From Glandiceps talaboti (lineage: Eukaryota; Hemichordata; Enteropneusta; Spengelidae): a stretch of DNA of 64,000 nucleotides. The stretch's first letter is position 1; each line of letters starts with the position of its first letter. The stretch spans positions 10,477,742 to 10,541,741 of the forward strand of contig NC_135565.1 in the NCBI RefSeq assembly GCF_964340395.1. Direction: 5' to 3'. Under the pieces are notes generated by a model. It saw nothing but the letters and a program-made list of their open reading frames with translations. It did not search any database and had not been told where the DNA came from. Both the position numbers and the translations under genes were made by a program. Of the stretch, positions 13,201 through 25,740 are shown piece by piece.

Positions 13201-13500
13201 CGACAGTACAATTGATTTCTTTGTAACACGGACAATTTAGTTGTCATGGCATTTGTGTACCACCGATAATAAAGTTGATTTCTTTGTGCTACGGACAGTT
13301 CTTGACTTCTTTATTGAATGGACTGTTTACTTGACGTTTGTAATAACACGGACAATATAATTGATTTCTTTGTAACACGGACAGTTTCGTTGACTGCTTT
13401 GTACCACGGACAATATAATTGATTTCTTTGTAACACGGACAGTATGGTTGATTTCTTTTGTACCGCGGACAATTTTATTGACATCTTTTCTAGCACGGGT
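13201..13500. repeat. Degenerate ~32-bp minisatellite
   Basis: Seven to nine diverged units contain ATTGATTTCTTTGTAACACG, followed by GACAGT or GACAAT. Spacing is near 32 bp but irregular. Confidence 0.8.
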
Positions 13501-15095
13501 CGTTAGGTGACTACTTTTTATAAAATGTGTAATCGGTGAAGTCTGTCATCAACATTCATGTATGACAACAAATGAATTACATTTGTTTCCAACCCGTGTC
13601 TAATTCAATTGCTAAAATTGTTCTGGTTCATAGTTTGGCGGGGCTTGAATATTGATGTATTGTGTAATTGAAATCGTACTTTTTTTGGCGGGAAAGTTGA
13701 CATTTTGAACATTTTTGTAAAGGATGACTGCGTTATTGGCAAAGAATTACTGTCGATTACGTATCAACGTAAAGCTGTCTGCCCATCCACCATTTTAGCA
13801 CTTTTGTAGGCGCATGTGTCTAATATATTTATGTAACGATTATGAAAATATGACTCCGTAGATATCTGTAGATCTGTCCCTCTATTCATCCACAGACATG
13901 CAACGCTAAAAGATACACGAATTTGACGATTGGCGAATGACGATCGGCTCAAGGTATTTCACCGAGCCTTTCGGTGACAGGTGTCCGAGGCTTTTGGTGG
14001 ACTTAGTGAACGATTGGAAGGCCATTTGTATGCATGGTCAGAGCTCACGGCCCGTTACCCTTTCGATCTATGCCAAGCAGTCATGTGTCCTTTATTCAGT
14101 GTTGAAGCCACTGGGCATGAAATGCGAAACGACAGTTGATGCATAGTCGTCTCCTGTGTGTCTGTGTGTCTCTCTACTATCAACCTTCATCCCTTACACT
14201 GTACAAACATTACCATGTAGTAGCATAGATGTAAACATTGATTTTGTAACTTCTTTTCAATCTCTACAAGACTTTTGAGGAATACGTCAATATTTTTTTT
14301 TTACTGTAGAATAAGAAAGAAATAGTGATGGTAGTAAATGAATTATTTTGCCATTGTTAAATGATGTTCAACTAAAAATACGCTGAATGAACATTACTGA
14401 ATAAAAAATGATTTAATTTTCTAGATATGAAAGAATTCGATTGGTAATACAATAACTGCATTCAAATGGTTGAAATATAACGTGTCATTTTTTTCTGTCC
14501 CCCCCCGCCATGCCTGCTGGGACTGACTTTAACACATGGAAAGATAGACAGTGGAATCTGGAAATGTGATTACACGGATTGGAATCAAAGATAGTGTACT
14601 TGGCTTTTACTAAAGCTGCAGTAGATGAAACCTTTCGCAAATTTTAGTTAATTTGTGCACACTTTAATAAAAACAGTACACCAAAGCACATTCCAATCGT
14701 TTCACTTAACTGAAACGCCCTATTAATAATAATTAGTGGTACCGCATACACTGTCTTGATGTCCGTATGTAAACAGTCAAGCTAAGAAATTGTAAATACG
14801 TGGGTTGTTGACAGGGTTTGGTCACGTGGTTCGAATACATGCTTCAGAGAGGGAATACGACAACTACCGTTCCTTTGGCAATGGGTGCAGGGGAGGGGGG
14901 GGTTAATAACGCCATGTAACCTAATCTGTTATCATTGCCCATATTTCGTTGATTACAAAGTTCTCGTTATTTTGTTGTCATTTAGTGTTCTCCGTCAATG
15001 CAATAATTTTGTTGTCGTTCAGTGTTCGCCATCGATATGAATCTAATATTAATAAAGATTTTAATTAATAGAAGTCCTGTCATGATGGCACCGGA
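13501..15095. other. Non-coding, no gene recognised
   Basis: No supported exon. A C-tract lies near 14503 and a G-tract near 14888. Confidence 0.45.
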
Positions 15096-15447
15096 TTAAA
15101 GTGGTCATATGGATGAGGATTGGATATTTATTTTAGATTTTATCATTCATCAAAACAATTTTATAGTGGCTTCCTGCTTGAAAAACCAGCGTGAAACAAC
15201 ATTGACCGAGTATGTGTTTACCTTAATCAATAGCAAAAAAAACTAACAAAAAGTATTAAAAAGTTTGTTATTGTACGTACAACAAGAAAGATTTTACACA
15301 TTTTATTAATCTTCTGCAATTTATTGAATTACAAAGAAGGACTTGGTATATGTTGTTTCACACTGAAGTAGGAAGCCACGATAAAATTGTTGTATAAATT
15401 AAAAATCTAAAATAAATACCCAGTCCTCGTCCTTGTGATCACTTTAA
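15096..15447. mobile_element. Hairpin MITE family 3, copy 1 (352 bp)
   Basis: The element folds back on itself along most of its length. The left arm starts TTAAAGTGGTCATATGGATG, and the right arm ends with the complement (CCTCGTCC..GTGATCACTTTAA). The arms meet near a TTGTACGTACAA palindrome at about 15272. Related copies lie at 35089-35441 and 46586-46930, with a partial copy near 61735-61865. Confidence 0.9.
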
Positions 15448-18420
15448 GTAATGAAACAAATTTTCACAGTGAATATATACTTAATGAAGATAAGAAAACT
15501 GTAAATTTTAACGGTCATTTTTGTTCTGTTTGCTTTACAGGTGAAATATAATTAACGTCATGTTGAGTATTAAATTGCAAAAAGGGATAAACTAGAGAAA
15601 ATTTGTAATAATTGGATTTTTGGAAGGAAACTGATAAAAGTTCGTTTCATCAGAACTCAGTCCACTATAGCGGTCTGAAATCGAAACCAAAATGAAATTT
15701 GATATTTACTCAAATTTTTCAATACAAAAAGTATAAAAAACTAAGTAAAAAAAGGACACAATATATGAATGGCAAAGTTTGGTAAAACAAATGAAATAAA
15801 ATGAAATAAAATGAAATATAGAATATTGCAAAGTTAAGTAAAAATAAATAAATAAATAAAATAAAATACAAAATAAAACAAACATTAAATAAAGTAATGT
15901 AAGATTACGCTGAAGGCTTTTAGCAACAAATAAAAAAAACGAGAGGTCTGTGTTAGCCGTCGACAGGAATCCGTCAAAAGTCAAATTTGTACACATGACA
16001 CTTGGAAATGGAAATATTGTTATCGCATTCATAAGTTGAATTGAGAAACCATGCTTTTTTTATTTACCTCTTTTAAAAAAGAAATGATAAGAAGAATGTA
16101 TTAGTTTCTGTAACTCGCATTGACGATATTACGAGACAATTAATCAGATAACCGTCACTAGTACGACTTCGGCTCTTGGATCAATTTACAGTTTTTGAGC
16201 GTGTGGTCGAGCCGCTATAGCTCCGGGCTATGTAAAGCAGTGCTCGGTCATCCGTCTACCGCTATTGTTCCCTGCTCCACACCATCGTACATCGAAAACT
16301 TATCACTTTTTAAGGACACGTCGTCGAAGGGGGCCTACACATTCACCAACTGTGCGGCTAATTGAATGAACTGCCCCGTCACACATCTGTATGCTTATTT
16401 CACTATCGTTAATATAGTGTGGCCCTCCAAAACCTCAGAACGCATCACAGGACGTGTACCTGACTGTTTCTCACTAAAAAAACAGTACTTGTTGTTTAAC
16501 TTCAACTTCAATAAAGAGCTCATTTATAAAGATGTAATACGGGCTTAACTGATGAAGAAATAAAAGAACAACTATATACTCGCAACACTGTGATTTTTCC
16601 CCCAGGAGATGTCAAAGATATCAGCTGTAATTTTTAGTTACACTTTTGCTGTACCTGTAAGAGTTAACGCCGATATGATTGTCGTTGAAGTAATTGACTC
16701 CGGTGTTGTACAAGACGAAAGGCGTTGGTCGGAATGAGATAAATAGTAGGACTATTGGACCAAAGTAGGTTGAACAGTTACTAGACATAAAGGGACGTCT
16801 TAATCGAGTATTAAAGCCATTCATCACGGCAGTCGTCAGAGTGCTATCTACGTAGTCAATAAATATGAATGATGCCGACGAATCCCAAGGTAATGATTGC
16901 ATAAAATACTTCCAACATGTGGTCCGGTACTGAGATAAGAACCTTATAAATGAGAAAACGAAGTCTAGCTAGTTTGAACAGGAAAGAATTCATGGAGTGA
17001 GCCCCAAGTGGCGCATTCTACTACGACTGACATCCAAGCCATGCATCCTAATGCGCTCTGGGTACAAGCCAATACCACGATGATTGACGTGCTTCTAATG
17101 ATCCGTGCTACGATCATATCAAGACTTCAAGTCCTTATCAGTCTTTCAGTTTTTTAATTTCTCTATCTCGCTATCTCATATCTGCTCGGCTCATCGTATC
17201 TAAATTGAATTGAGGCGAAACAGGTCTCTTAGCTCGTATTAAAGAAAAACAAGCGTAGATAAGAAGGGAGCTGGTCTAAAAAAAAGATTGCCATCGGGGG
17301 GAAAGTGTGTTTGTATTGGTGAGTTTGTACTGACATTTCTACAGATAAGACATTGAACCAAAGTCTATTTATAGTATTTGCGTTATTACTTATTTGCCAA
17401 TTAAAGTATACTTCCCTTAATGTTAACTAATCCTCCTATGTATATATCACTTTTCTCGAAGCATGTCGAACACGGTGACGATTATAGCTACAAAGCAACC
17501 CCCTGTCTTCCACAAATGTCAGTGAAGGAGTCTTTAGACCCGAGGCTGGTCCAAAACTAACGAGTTAGTGTTGCATGTCGGCTACCTGATCGCCGTATAA
17601 TAATCGGAGGCAGAATTACACACCAGAGGGCGAGTAAAATCAATATTTTCTTTAAAAACATTGCATCCTTTATTAAAAAATTCTTCAATTTCTATGTGTC
17701 AGTATCAATATTCTACCTAGTTGTAAGTGACAAGAGAGGTTTGACATTTTCTGAAGTAAAAGCCTATCTGACGTTGATTTCCAGTTGGCGGGACATTTAC
17801 ATTTGATGGCTAGGATAAGAGTTGTCGATAATGGAGATTCACTGCGTTGATGGCATCATCTTCATGGCCTACTGATTCCACTATGGGACTATGTATAGTC
17901 ACACATAAAAATGTCTTTGATGTCCGTCGAGGGTTTCACCGATATCAACATTGTCACGACATTTCTTCGCTTTAGTACTATGTGCTTTCTCGCTCGCAGA
18001 ATGGCGCCCTCTCTGGTTGAAATGATCTAGCTAATGCGATCTTGAATCTGTATTTACTTTAACTCACACAGTGAGAGAATGTGGTTATGGTACAATACTA
18101 AATGCAACCAGTACAAGTCACAGAAAAGAGGCGTGTTTTTTTATGGATAAAATTTATTCAAAATAGTACTGTACTAAATGTGTATGTATGTATGTACATA
18201 GCTACTGGAGTATGGTATAACTCGTAGCAGTTTTCATCTTTCATCAGAATAAGATTATATCGAGAAATGTAAGATAAATGTACAGTTGAAATACAGTAAA
18301 AATGTCAAGTTGACAAACAACATTCACCCCTGCTCACTGAACTCAAGTAATGATAAAGTTCATTATTGTGTGTAGTATGTCTGAAATTTGATTAACATTT
18401 CACATCGTCTATAATTACAA
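15448..18420. other. Non-coding, no gene recognised
   Basis: AAATA-like simple repeats lie at 15840-15890. A 93-codon minus-strand frame at 16621-16902 has no recognisable domain. A possible exon of an unknown gene cannot be excluded, but nothing supports one. Confidence 0.45.
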
Positions 18421-18506
18421 TGTATGTATGTATGTATGTATGTATGTATGTATGTATGTATGTATGTATGTATGTATGTATGTATGTATGTATGTATGTA
18501 TGTATG

Positions 18507-18553
<47 letters not shown>
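18421..18553. repeat. (TATG)n microsatellite
   Basis: About 33 TATG units with one TA interruption near 18508. It keeps reading frames open on both strands, but these are repeat artefacts. Confidence 0.98.
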
Positions 18554-18555
<2 letters not shown>

Positions 18556-19289
18556 TGTTTTGAAACTATTAACATTGAACGTCTTCCACAATTACGTACA
18601 AAAGGCGTGAAAAAGAAGGAGACTGTGCGACGTTCGGTGAATAGACGTAACCACTGACAATTAAAGAGTCGTGAATTGAGAATCGAGAATTGAGAATCGA
18701 GAGGAAATAGCAGCTTTAATAAGGTAGTTGGTTTAAAAACAAAGTAAAATAGTTCATGTGTGTTAGAGATGTTCTCTTTCATATATAGTTTGTTTTATAA
18801 CCGAACACACAGACATCGTTGTGCAAATCGATGTGGCCTTGCGTCCTTAAGCATGTCATTGTGTGTAATCGGTGTACGTGTGGAAAATCCAATTTAACCC
18901 ATCAGAGCGACATCAACTGACGCTTTTAAATTTTTACGAGAAAAGCTGTCAAGAGTCGATGATGTCGTGTGTGATATAGTTGCATTATCAATAATGTGCT
19001 CACTAGGTGTGAAGACACACCACCTGCCTATCTGACCTTTCACGACCTTTGACCCCATTGTCAGTCAAACGAAGTGTTGTGTCGATATCGCCTATCAATA
19101 GCAATATGAAAAGCAAGTTATATATTTTTTCAAAGTTGTAACACTGTCGTGATAACAATAGTGCGCCCCCAGTCGATAACGTTTTTAATTTTGTCGCAGC
19201 CTCTTCCAGGTCTTCATTATATTGCTTCGATATTTTCAGGTTTTTGATAAAAATACACCTGTAAAATAATTCACCCATGCTTGTGAGTA
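18554..19289. other. Non-coding, no gene recognised
   Basis: No supported exon. An inverted nuclear-receptor-type repeat (CGACCTTTGACCCC) lies at 19043-19056, with another TGACCTTT half-site just upstream. Confidence 0.45.
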
Positions 19290-19615
19290 GGGCGCCTTCA
19301 GTATTTACAAGGGGGGGGGTATTTGAGGAATCGGGGGTGGGTCACATTTTACAAACCTGTTCTCGTGGGAGGGTCATATTTTGCATTACAATATTTGGGG
19401 GAGGGTCTCATTTTACAATTCGTAGTTTTGTGACCAAATTGAAGATTCAATTATTGTCAATTTGTTTTGTGTGTTTTGATATTTTAAAAGAGAGATGAAC
19501 ACTCAACATTTGTAAGAGAATTGTTTAATAAAACAATGCATTTTGTTGAGTGTACCATCTCACTTTATCACTCACACTGTCCGTGAATGTTGTTGTTAAA
19601 ATATGATGGTGATGG

Positions 19616-19650
<35 letters not shown>

Positions 19651-20155
19651 ATTTAGTTTTGAATGTCATAGAGAACACGGACAGTGATACATGTACTGAC
19701 TCAAGTAGTGACAGTGAGTCAGATTAAAGTGACACTGATAATGGCAATGTTGAAGGTGAAGGTGATGATGATGACAATGATATCAGGGAACTTTTACAAG
19801 TGACCAGATCAGACAGAGTATGCACAACATGGAAAGCACGTTTTAGATACTAACTAGATTGTGTATGATTATAAGAGAAAGGTCTCTAGCCAGTTGTTTT
19901 TACTGTTTGTCACTTTATATGTACAAATATTGCTTTCTAATACAGAGTCAAAATCATTTAATTTGTATGTATACATATAATGGGTATATTGATTAACATT
20001 CAGTATATGCAATTGTCATGGGGAGGGTCATGTTTTACAAAATGGGACATAGGGGATGGTCACTTTTTTACAAATGGAGAATGGGGGGAGGGTCATGTTT
20101 TTCTTAACAGACCATGTGTGATTTCCTCCGCCCCCTGTAAATACTGAAGGCTCCC
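19290..20155. mobile_element. G-tract TIR element, copy B (866 bp)
   Basis: The left end is GGCGCCTTCAGTATTTACAA followed by a G tract. The right end is CCCCCTGTAAATACTGAAGG followed by CTCCC, an inverted repeat of about 27 bp with few mismatches. Both subterminal regions contain repeated GGGTCACATTTTACAAA-like blocks. The interior carries a degraded acidic coding remnant (19601-19853). Confidence 0.88.
19601..19853 (+). pseudogene. Degraded acidic protein remnant inside TIR element B
   Basis: One frame reads a poly-Asp run, then a Ser/Asp/Glu-rich stretch (DSDTCTDSSSDSESD), an internal TAA at 19725-19727, a second acidic run (EGEGDDDDND), and then LLQVTRSDRVCTTWKARFRY followed by TAA. A hydrophilic acidic stretch ending in a basic tail looks like the C-terminus of a once-encoded protein, possibly from an autonomous relative of the element. 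No transposase domain is visible, and the GAT run alone would keep part of the frame open. Confidence 0.35.
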
Positions 20156-20773
20156 TAACGTTGCAATTTTAGGAGAGCGTTACTATGGCAACCGTGAGCC
20201 AATGGTGTATTTTTGTGAAAAGACCTTGAAATGTTAATAAGCTCTTCATTAGAGAAGCTATCTGTGATAAGTGTGGTATCAGGCAATCATTTGACAAAGG
20301 AAACAAGCACCACAGGTTGGTAAAAACAGGACTGTGATACCGCCCTCTAGTGGCTACTTTGCATATTGTTTTCTCCTTTCTCTCTAAGTTTTAGGGAACG
20401 AATTGAGTTAACGATACATGTATATCTGTATCATCACTATGCTGACAATCGCTGGTTCAAATCTAAAAAAAATGACAAGTTCATTCTGTACACTAATTAC
20501 TAATTACTAATCAATTATTGTTTTGGGGTGAGCGAAATCTATGTGCAGTAATCGGTATAATGTATACTAAATCATTGGTGGTAGTTGGGACTCTGTGGAT
20601 AAACTGTGAATATCGTACGTCATACAGGATCATGGGAGGGTCGTACGTTAACAGAATAACCTCCCAGCTTCAGACCCTAAAACCTCTACAAAACCCAGTC
20701 CAGTTGTAAACCATGATCCCAACCTTCAAATGTCCATCCAGCAGTTCCAACAAAGAACTTCTATAGTGTACTC

Positions 20774-21621
20774 ATGGAACCACTGAGTGACAGTAACCCT
20801 AAAGTAAGGTCACCAATAAAACCTAATAATGATTTGAACAACAAGTCCTATCAACAACCAACATGTACTGATGAGAAAACTATTATCTTCGGGGACTCAA
20901 TGTTACACAGAATCCAAGAAGAAAGACTAAATAACACCAAAGTGATGGCAGTAAACGGAGCTATGTTTCCCGAAATTATTGGAGGTATAAAATATGTCTG
21001 CCTATGTTAAACAGTGTGATAATGTGATTATACATGCTGGTACTAATGACGTGAAAAATAAAATTCAATATCACCACAGAATATAGCAGAGGAATGTGGC
21101 AATGCAGTCCAACTTGTCTAAGCAATCAACCCAAGAGCAAAGGTACTGATCTCTAGTATTTGCCCAAGGATGGATAGAAAGCAGAGTGACGTTGGTTTAG
21201 TAAACAATCAACTAAGATTAGTTGCTGCAGATACAGATTCCATCTTTATTGATAACGACCGATGCTTAATGGGAAACAAACAAGGATTGATCCATCACTG
21301 TACTATGACTATGTACATTTGAACAACCAAGGTTTAAGAAGACTAGTGTGTAATTTGAGCAGATATGTAACTGCAATTAGGAAGGGAAACAACCGAAGAT
21401 CAGACCAGTCTCTACTACAGAGAAATGGCAATTCCAGTTATCATCAGCCTAAGTATAATGCTAGCAACTTCAACAGATACAGATCTCATCTCAGGGGTTG
21501 TTATAAGTGTGGAGAACCTGGCCACAGTCTACGCACTTGTCGTCATGAAATGAAACTGTTGTGCCATTCTTGCCAGAAAGTCGGCCATAAGGCAAAGTTC
21601 TGTAGTCACCGCTCAATATAG
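20774..21621 (+). pseudogene. LINE ORF1: SGNH-esterase-like + two CCHC zinc knuckles
   Basis: The first segment contains TIIFGDSMLHRI (SGNH block I, GDS). After a frameshift near 21000, IHAGTNDVKNK supplies the GTND block. A third frame gives YDYVHLNNQGLRRL, the Asp..His block. Downstream are CYKCGEPGHSLRTC and CHSCQKVGHKAKFC, two CCHC knuckles typical of nucleic-acid-binding ORF1 proteins. In this family the esterase-type ORF1 protein binds RNA and may act on membranes or particles. Frameshifts break the frame at least twice. The upstream 20640-20770 may be the continuation of ORF1. Confidence 0.8.
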
Positions 21622-21819
21622 GAATTGGGCCAAGAAGAGTGTGCCGATAACATTTCTTCCTCTTGGAAGATACAGGACCACTGTGATAGGGAAGGAGCTG
21701 TTAGTAACTGCTACAACCTAAGGACAGTTGTTTCTGAAAAACTGAAAACTGTTGAATCCAAAAGACAATATAAAAATAAAAATAATTTTTCGTTGACTCC
21801 TTACCATCGTTTAAATGCA

Positions 21820-24760
21820 GGAACAACCTATAAAATTGGTTTCAATAATGTTAAGGGTATGAAATCCAAAAAAACAAGAACTGTCAAACCTCTTGCACAA
21901 GCACAATATATGCATCTTTGGTTTGTGTGAAACATTTATGAAGAAGAATGACACGGTGGTTATACCTGATTGTAATTTCATTCAAAAACCACGTGTTGTT
22001 AAGGGAGGAGGTTTGGGAATCTTAGTCCATAAATCTGTAATTATTATCGATGATCAATGTCTAGACTCTCATGATGATGAATGGGAAAGATTATGGGTGA
22101 AAGTGAAATTTAATGGATCAAAGGATGTGACTTGTATTTGTGTTGTATATTTTCCAGTTGATGGCAAGAATAAGACTTTAACTGAGGAACTATATCACCA
22201 ACTTTTAACGGATGTTTTGACGTTTGAAAATCAAGGAATGGATAATATTATCATTATGGGAGATTTTAATGGAAAAATAGGAGAAAATATCGCAAATGGA
22301 GATAAGGTGAAAAATGATAATGGTAAAATGCTTATTGAATTCTGTGAAGATTCTGATTTGACCAAAGCAACCACCTTGCCTTGTGCGAAAGGTACTTTTA
22401 CATGGTTTAGAAATCATCAGCAGTCAGTGATTGATTATGTTTTAATCTCTGACAAGGTTACTAACAATTCACATAAATTTATTGTGGATGACGACATGGA
22501 ATACCATCTTGGGAGTGATCACAATGTTTTACTGTTATGTTTAAATACAGATCACACCCCATCTAGGAAGGGTATAGTAAGAAATGAAAAATGGAACTTC
22601 AAAAATAACACTGATTGGAAATTGTATGAAAAACTAGTTTCAGGTTCCTTTTGTAATTGGGGTATTAATTTTACAGACAATGATCCAAATGTAATATGGG
22701 AAGAGTGGAAAAATAAGCTGGTAAATGTAGCACAGAAGTGTATTGGAAAAAAGTCTGTTGGTAAAGGGGGCAAAGGATGGTGGGATAAAGAAATTGAAGA
22801 TTTAATTATGATAGACGAGAGGCATGTAGGAAATATAGAAAATGGGCAAAGACCCCATCTGACTGCAAGGATGAATCCACTGGAAATGAACTTTGGTCCA
22901 CCTATGTTGATCGTAAAAAAGGGCAAGTAAATTAGTTAATTCCAAAATCCTAAATTACCAAGTTAATCGTAGTGTAGAAATTGCTAAAGCTGGTGGGAAA
23001 TCATGCAAGTTATTCTGGAAAAATTTAAAAGGTCAGGTTTGTATATATGATTGTCTGGGTGGTGACAGACATGTAAGCAGTAATGAAGTTGTTATTAAAA
23101 GTAACTTGAGACACTACTGGAATACATTAGGAAAAATGAATGTTGCCTTAGAGGAGAGTACAGATGTTAGAAACTCTTTTCATGAACAAATCTTACAAGA
23201 GTTACACTTAATTAGAGATTTTGACAGAGTTCATAATTGTGATGATAGCCTTCCAGTAATTGATGATATTGGAATAACGCATGAATATGTTACAAAGGCT
23301 TGTGGGACAGACGACATTCCCAATGAGTTGTTAAAACATGGTGGTCATAATTTGATAAGATCGTTAGCCATTCTTTTCACGACCTTCGCTGAACAAAATA
23401 AAATCCCAGATGAATGGAGGAAAAGAAAGGGATAATAATTCCAATATTTAAAAGTGGGGACCCAAAGATTTAAATAATTATCGTGGTATAACTCTTAATT
23501 CTTGTTTGTCTAAATTATATACAAAAGTTATAGAAACAAAGTTCAGAGAATTTATTGAGAATAATAATATTCTTGGAGAAATTCAAGGAGGTTTCAGAAA
23601 GGATAGACGCTGTGAAGATAATATTTTCATATTAAAGGGAATAGCTACCCTGAGAAAATCATTAAACAAATCAACCTATGTGGCCTTTTTAGATTTCTCC
23701 AAGGCCTTTGATTGTGTATGGAGGGGTGGGCTTAGAGTAATTCTATGGAAAGTGGGAATTAGAGGACATGTATGGAACATCATTGATGACATGTCATGTA
23801 TGACAAACTGTTTAGCAAAGTTAAGTTGAATGATATTGAAACAGACTATTTTGAAACAACTGAAGGGGTTAAACAAGGCTGTGTTCTCAGCCATATTACT
23901 TTTCTCTATCTATATAAATGAATTTGCAAAAATGTTAAAGAATTTTAATGTTGGGGTTCAGATTGACACACAAATAATCCCGGGGACTTTCTGGGCAGAT
24001 GGATGTTCTATTAATAGCAAACAATCATAGGGAACTACAAACTCTTTTACATATAGCAGCTGATTTTGCAGTGAAATGGAGACTTTCATTTAATCAAACT
24101 AAATCAGAAATAATGTTCTTTGGTCGGAAATTACATACTAAGGACACAGTATGGAAGCTCGGTGATTTAAAACTTAAGGAAACTAAGTCGTATAATTATC
24201 TAGGTATAATCATCACAAAGTCATTAAAAGACCATGACCATTTTAAAAGATGTACCAGAAAGAAATGAAGTTAATTGCATACTGTAAATCTCTTATCAAC
24301 CATCATAATAGTTTCAACCGCTTTGAGTATGGGGATGTACTCTGGAAAAATATTGTTTTACCATCAATTAGTTATGGAAGTAGTATATAGTTTCTGCAAA
24401 GTGCTGTAGGTACAAAAAGCTGAAAAGTCTCCAATACCAATTTGGAAAATTTCTTTTTAGGGTAAATAGAAATGTTGCATGTCATGCAGTATTAGGTGAT
24501 TTAGGTTGGTCAGATATACAGATTATACTCAACAATTCAAGGATTAAATATCTTGATAGATTACAGAAAATGAATAGTGATAGATGGACCAAGTTGATTT
24601 TCACTGAACTCAACAAGTCTTATGATAGGAATGTAAAGCTAGTATGGAACTGGCCGAACTATGTACATAATATCCTTACGGAGAACGGGCTAGACCATAT
24701 ATATGGATCCACACAACCAAAAAATACAAATTGGATAAACAGTTATAAATCCATTTAGTC
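21820..24760 (+). pseudogene. LINE ORF2: endonuclease and reverse transcriptase, broken
   Basis: The frame begins around IGFNNVKGMKSKK, shifts, and continues as HNICIFGLCETFMKKND. MGDFNGK and LGSDHNVL are endonuclease active-site motifs. The RT domain shows NNYRGITLNSCLSKLYTKVI, QGGFRKDRRCEDNIF, YVAFLDFSKAFDCVW (the first catalytic Asp block) and GVKQGCVLS. The FADD-equivalent block reads WAD, then a one-base shift, then DVLLIANN near 23995-24020. At least four frameshifts and several stops are present, so it is dead. Confidence 0.88.
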
Positions 24761-25418
24761 CATGGGCCAGATGGGGTTACCGTGCACCCCCCACAAACCT
24801 CCGACATAGGTATTTCTTTTGTTCATTGGAGTCTACTGAATGAGAAACAAAATGTTATAACAGTGACAATTTTGGGATGCACTACATATTTGGCCTCGAT
24901 TTCAAATTACATGTGCGTCCTGGAATGGCGTCAAAAGGTTGAGGGTAGGGGTAACACATTGTCATCCATATGACACATGCAAGCTCGGACTTCATTATCC
25001 ATTATATATATTTGGAAAGCTTAGGAAATTTCCTTTCTAATGATATAATGTTTGCCATACATTTAAATGAAACATTTGTAAACTTTGGTGATGATAATGT
25101 ATGCAGTAAATTTCATTCCGGGGGTCTGAACTTTAAATTCAATAATCTTTTTAGTATGGCTTTATGGGAGGTCAACCATGACCTTGGGGAAATGGTCACA
25201 AAGTTGACAAAAACATTCATAAGTTCGTTATGGGATAGACGAAATTCCAGTTTGAGTCACTAAGAGTTATTGGCATATTAAGTAAGCATGCAATTTGAGA
25301 GGGGTGCCATTCTTTGTTTCTTGTTGCTTTGTTTGATTGTATTGTCATGTGTATTTGTTCTGTGTCTGTATATTTTATCTTATTTAATAAATTTTTATGT
25401 ACCATTGCAAAGGTGTAA

Positions 25419-25449
<31 letters not shown>

Positions 25450-25452
25450 ATA

Positions 25453-25740
25453 CAGGAGTGGCTTGCATATTACATACTAATTTGCATAATTAAATGTCTC
25501 GAATTAACCTAAAGAAGTTCTTGAGCGTGTGTGCCGCTGGCCACTATAGTGGTCTGAGTACAAAATGTCTCATAGTTCCTTCAACTAGTTGCACACGTAC
25601 CTATATCGACACAACAGATCAAATCATGCTAGTATTTTATTTTTAACGCGAATATGACAACTTTTTCCTTCACTATCGTCTTCCATAATCTTCTATATAA
25701 CACAGTGACATAAACTGATATCTGATATACAGTTATTAGT
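25453..25740. other. Short spacer between two LINEs
   Basis: No gene or repeat is recognised. Confidence 0.4.

Larger units (their letters stand above)
20630..25452 (+). mobile_element. Near full-length degraded LINE (ORF1 + APE-RT ORF2)
   Basis: An ORF1 with SGNH-esterase and zinc-knuckle motifs is followed by an ORF2 with an apurinic endonuclease domain and a reverse transcriptase. The element ends in an untranslated region and an AAAT-type tail (25417-25452). Several frameshifts and stops make it inactive. The reverse transcriptase has the general look of APE-type clades (CR1/L2/I/Jockey group), but I do not assign a clade. The 5' boundary is approximate. Confidence 0.85.

Noticed and set aside
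16621-16902. 93-codon minus-strand frame that could be an exon
   Set aside because: No recognisable domain, no flanking exon and no clear splice sites; kept only as a note in the non-coding entry.
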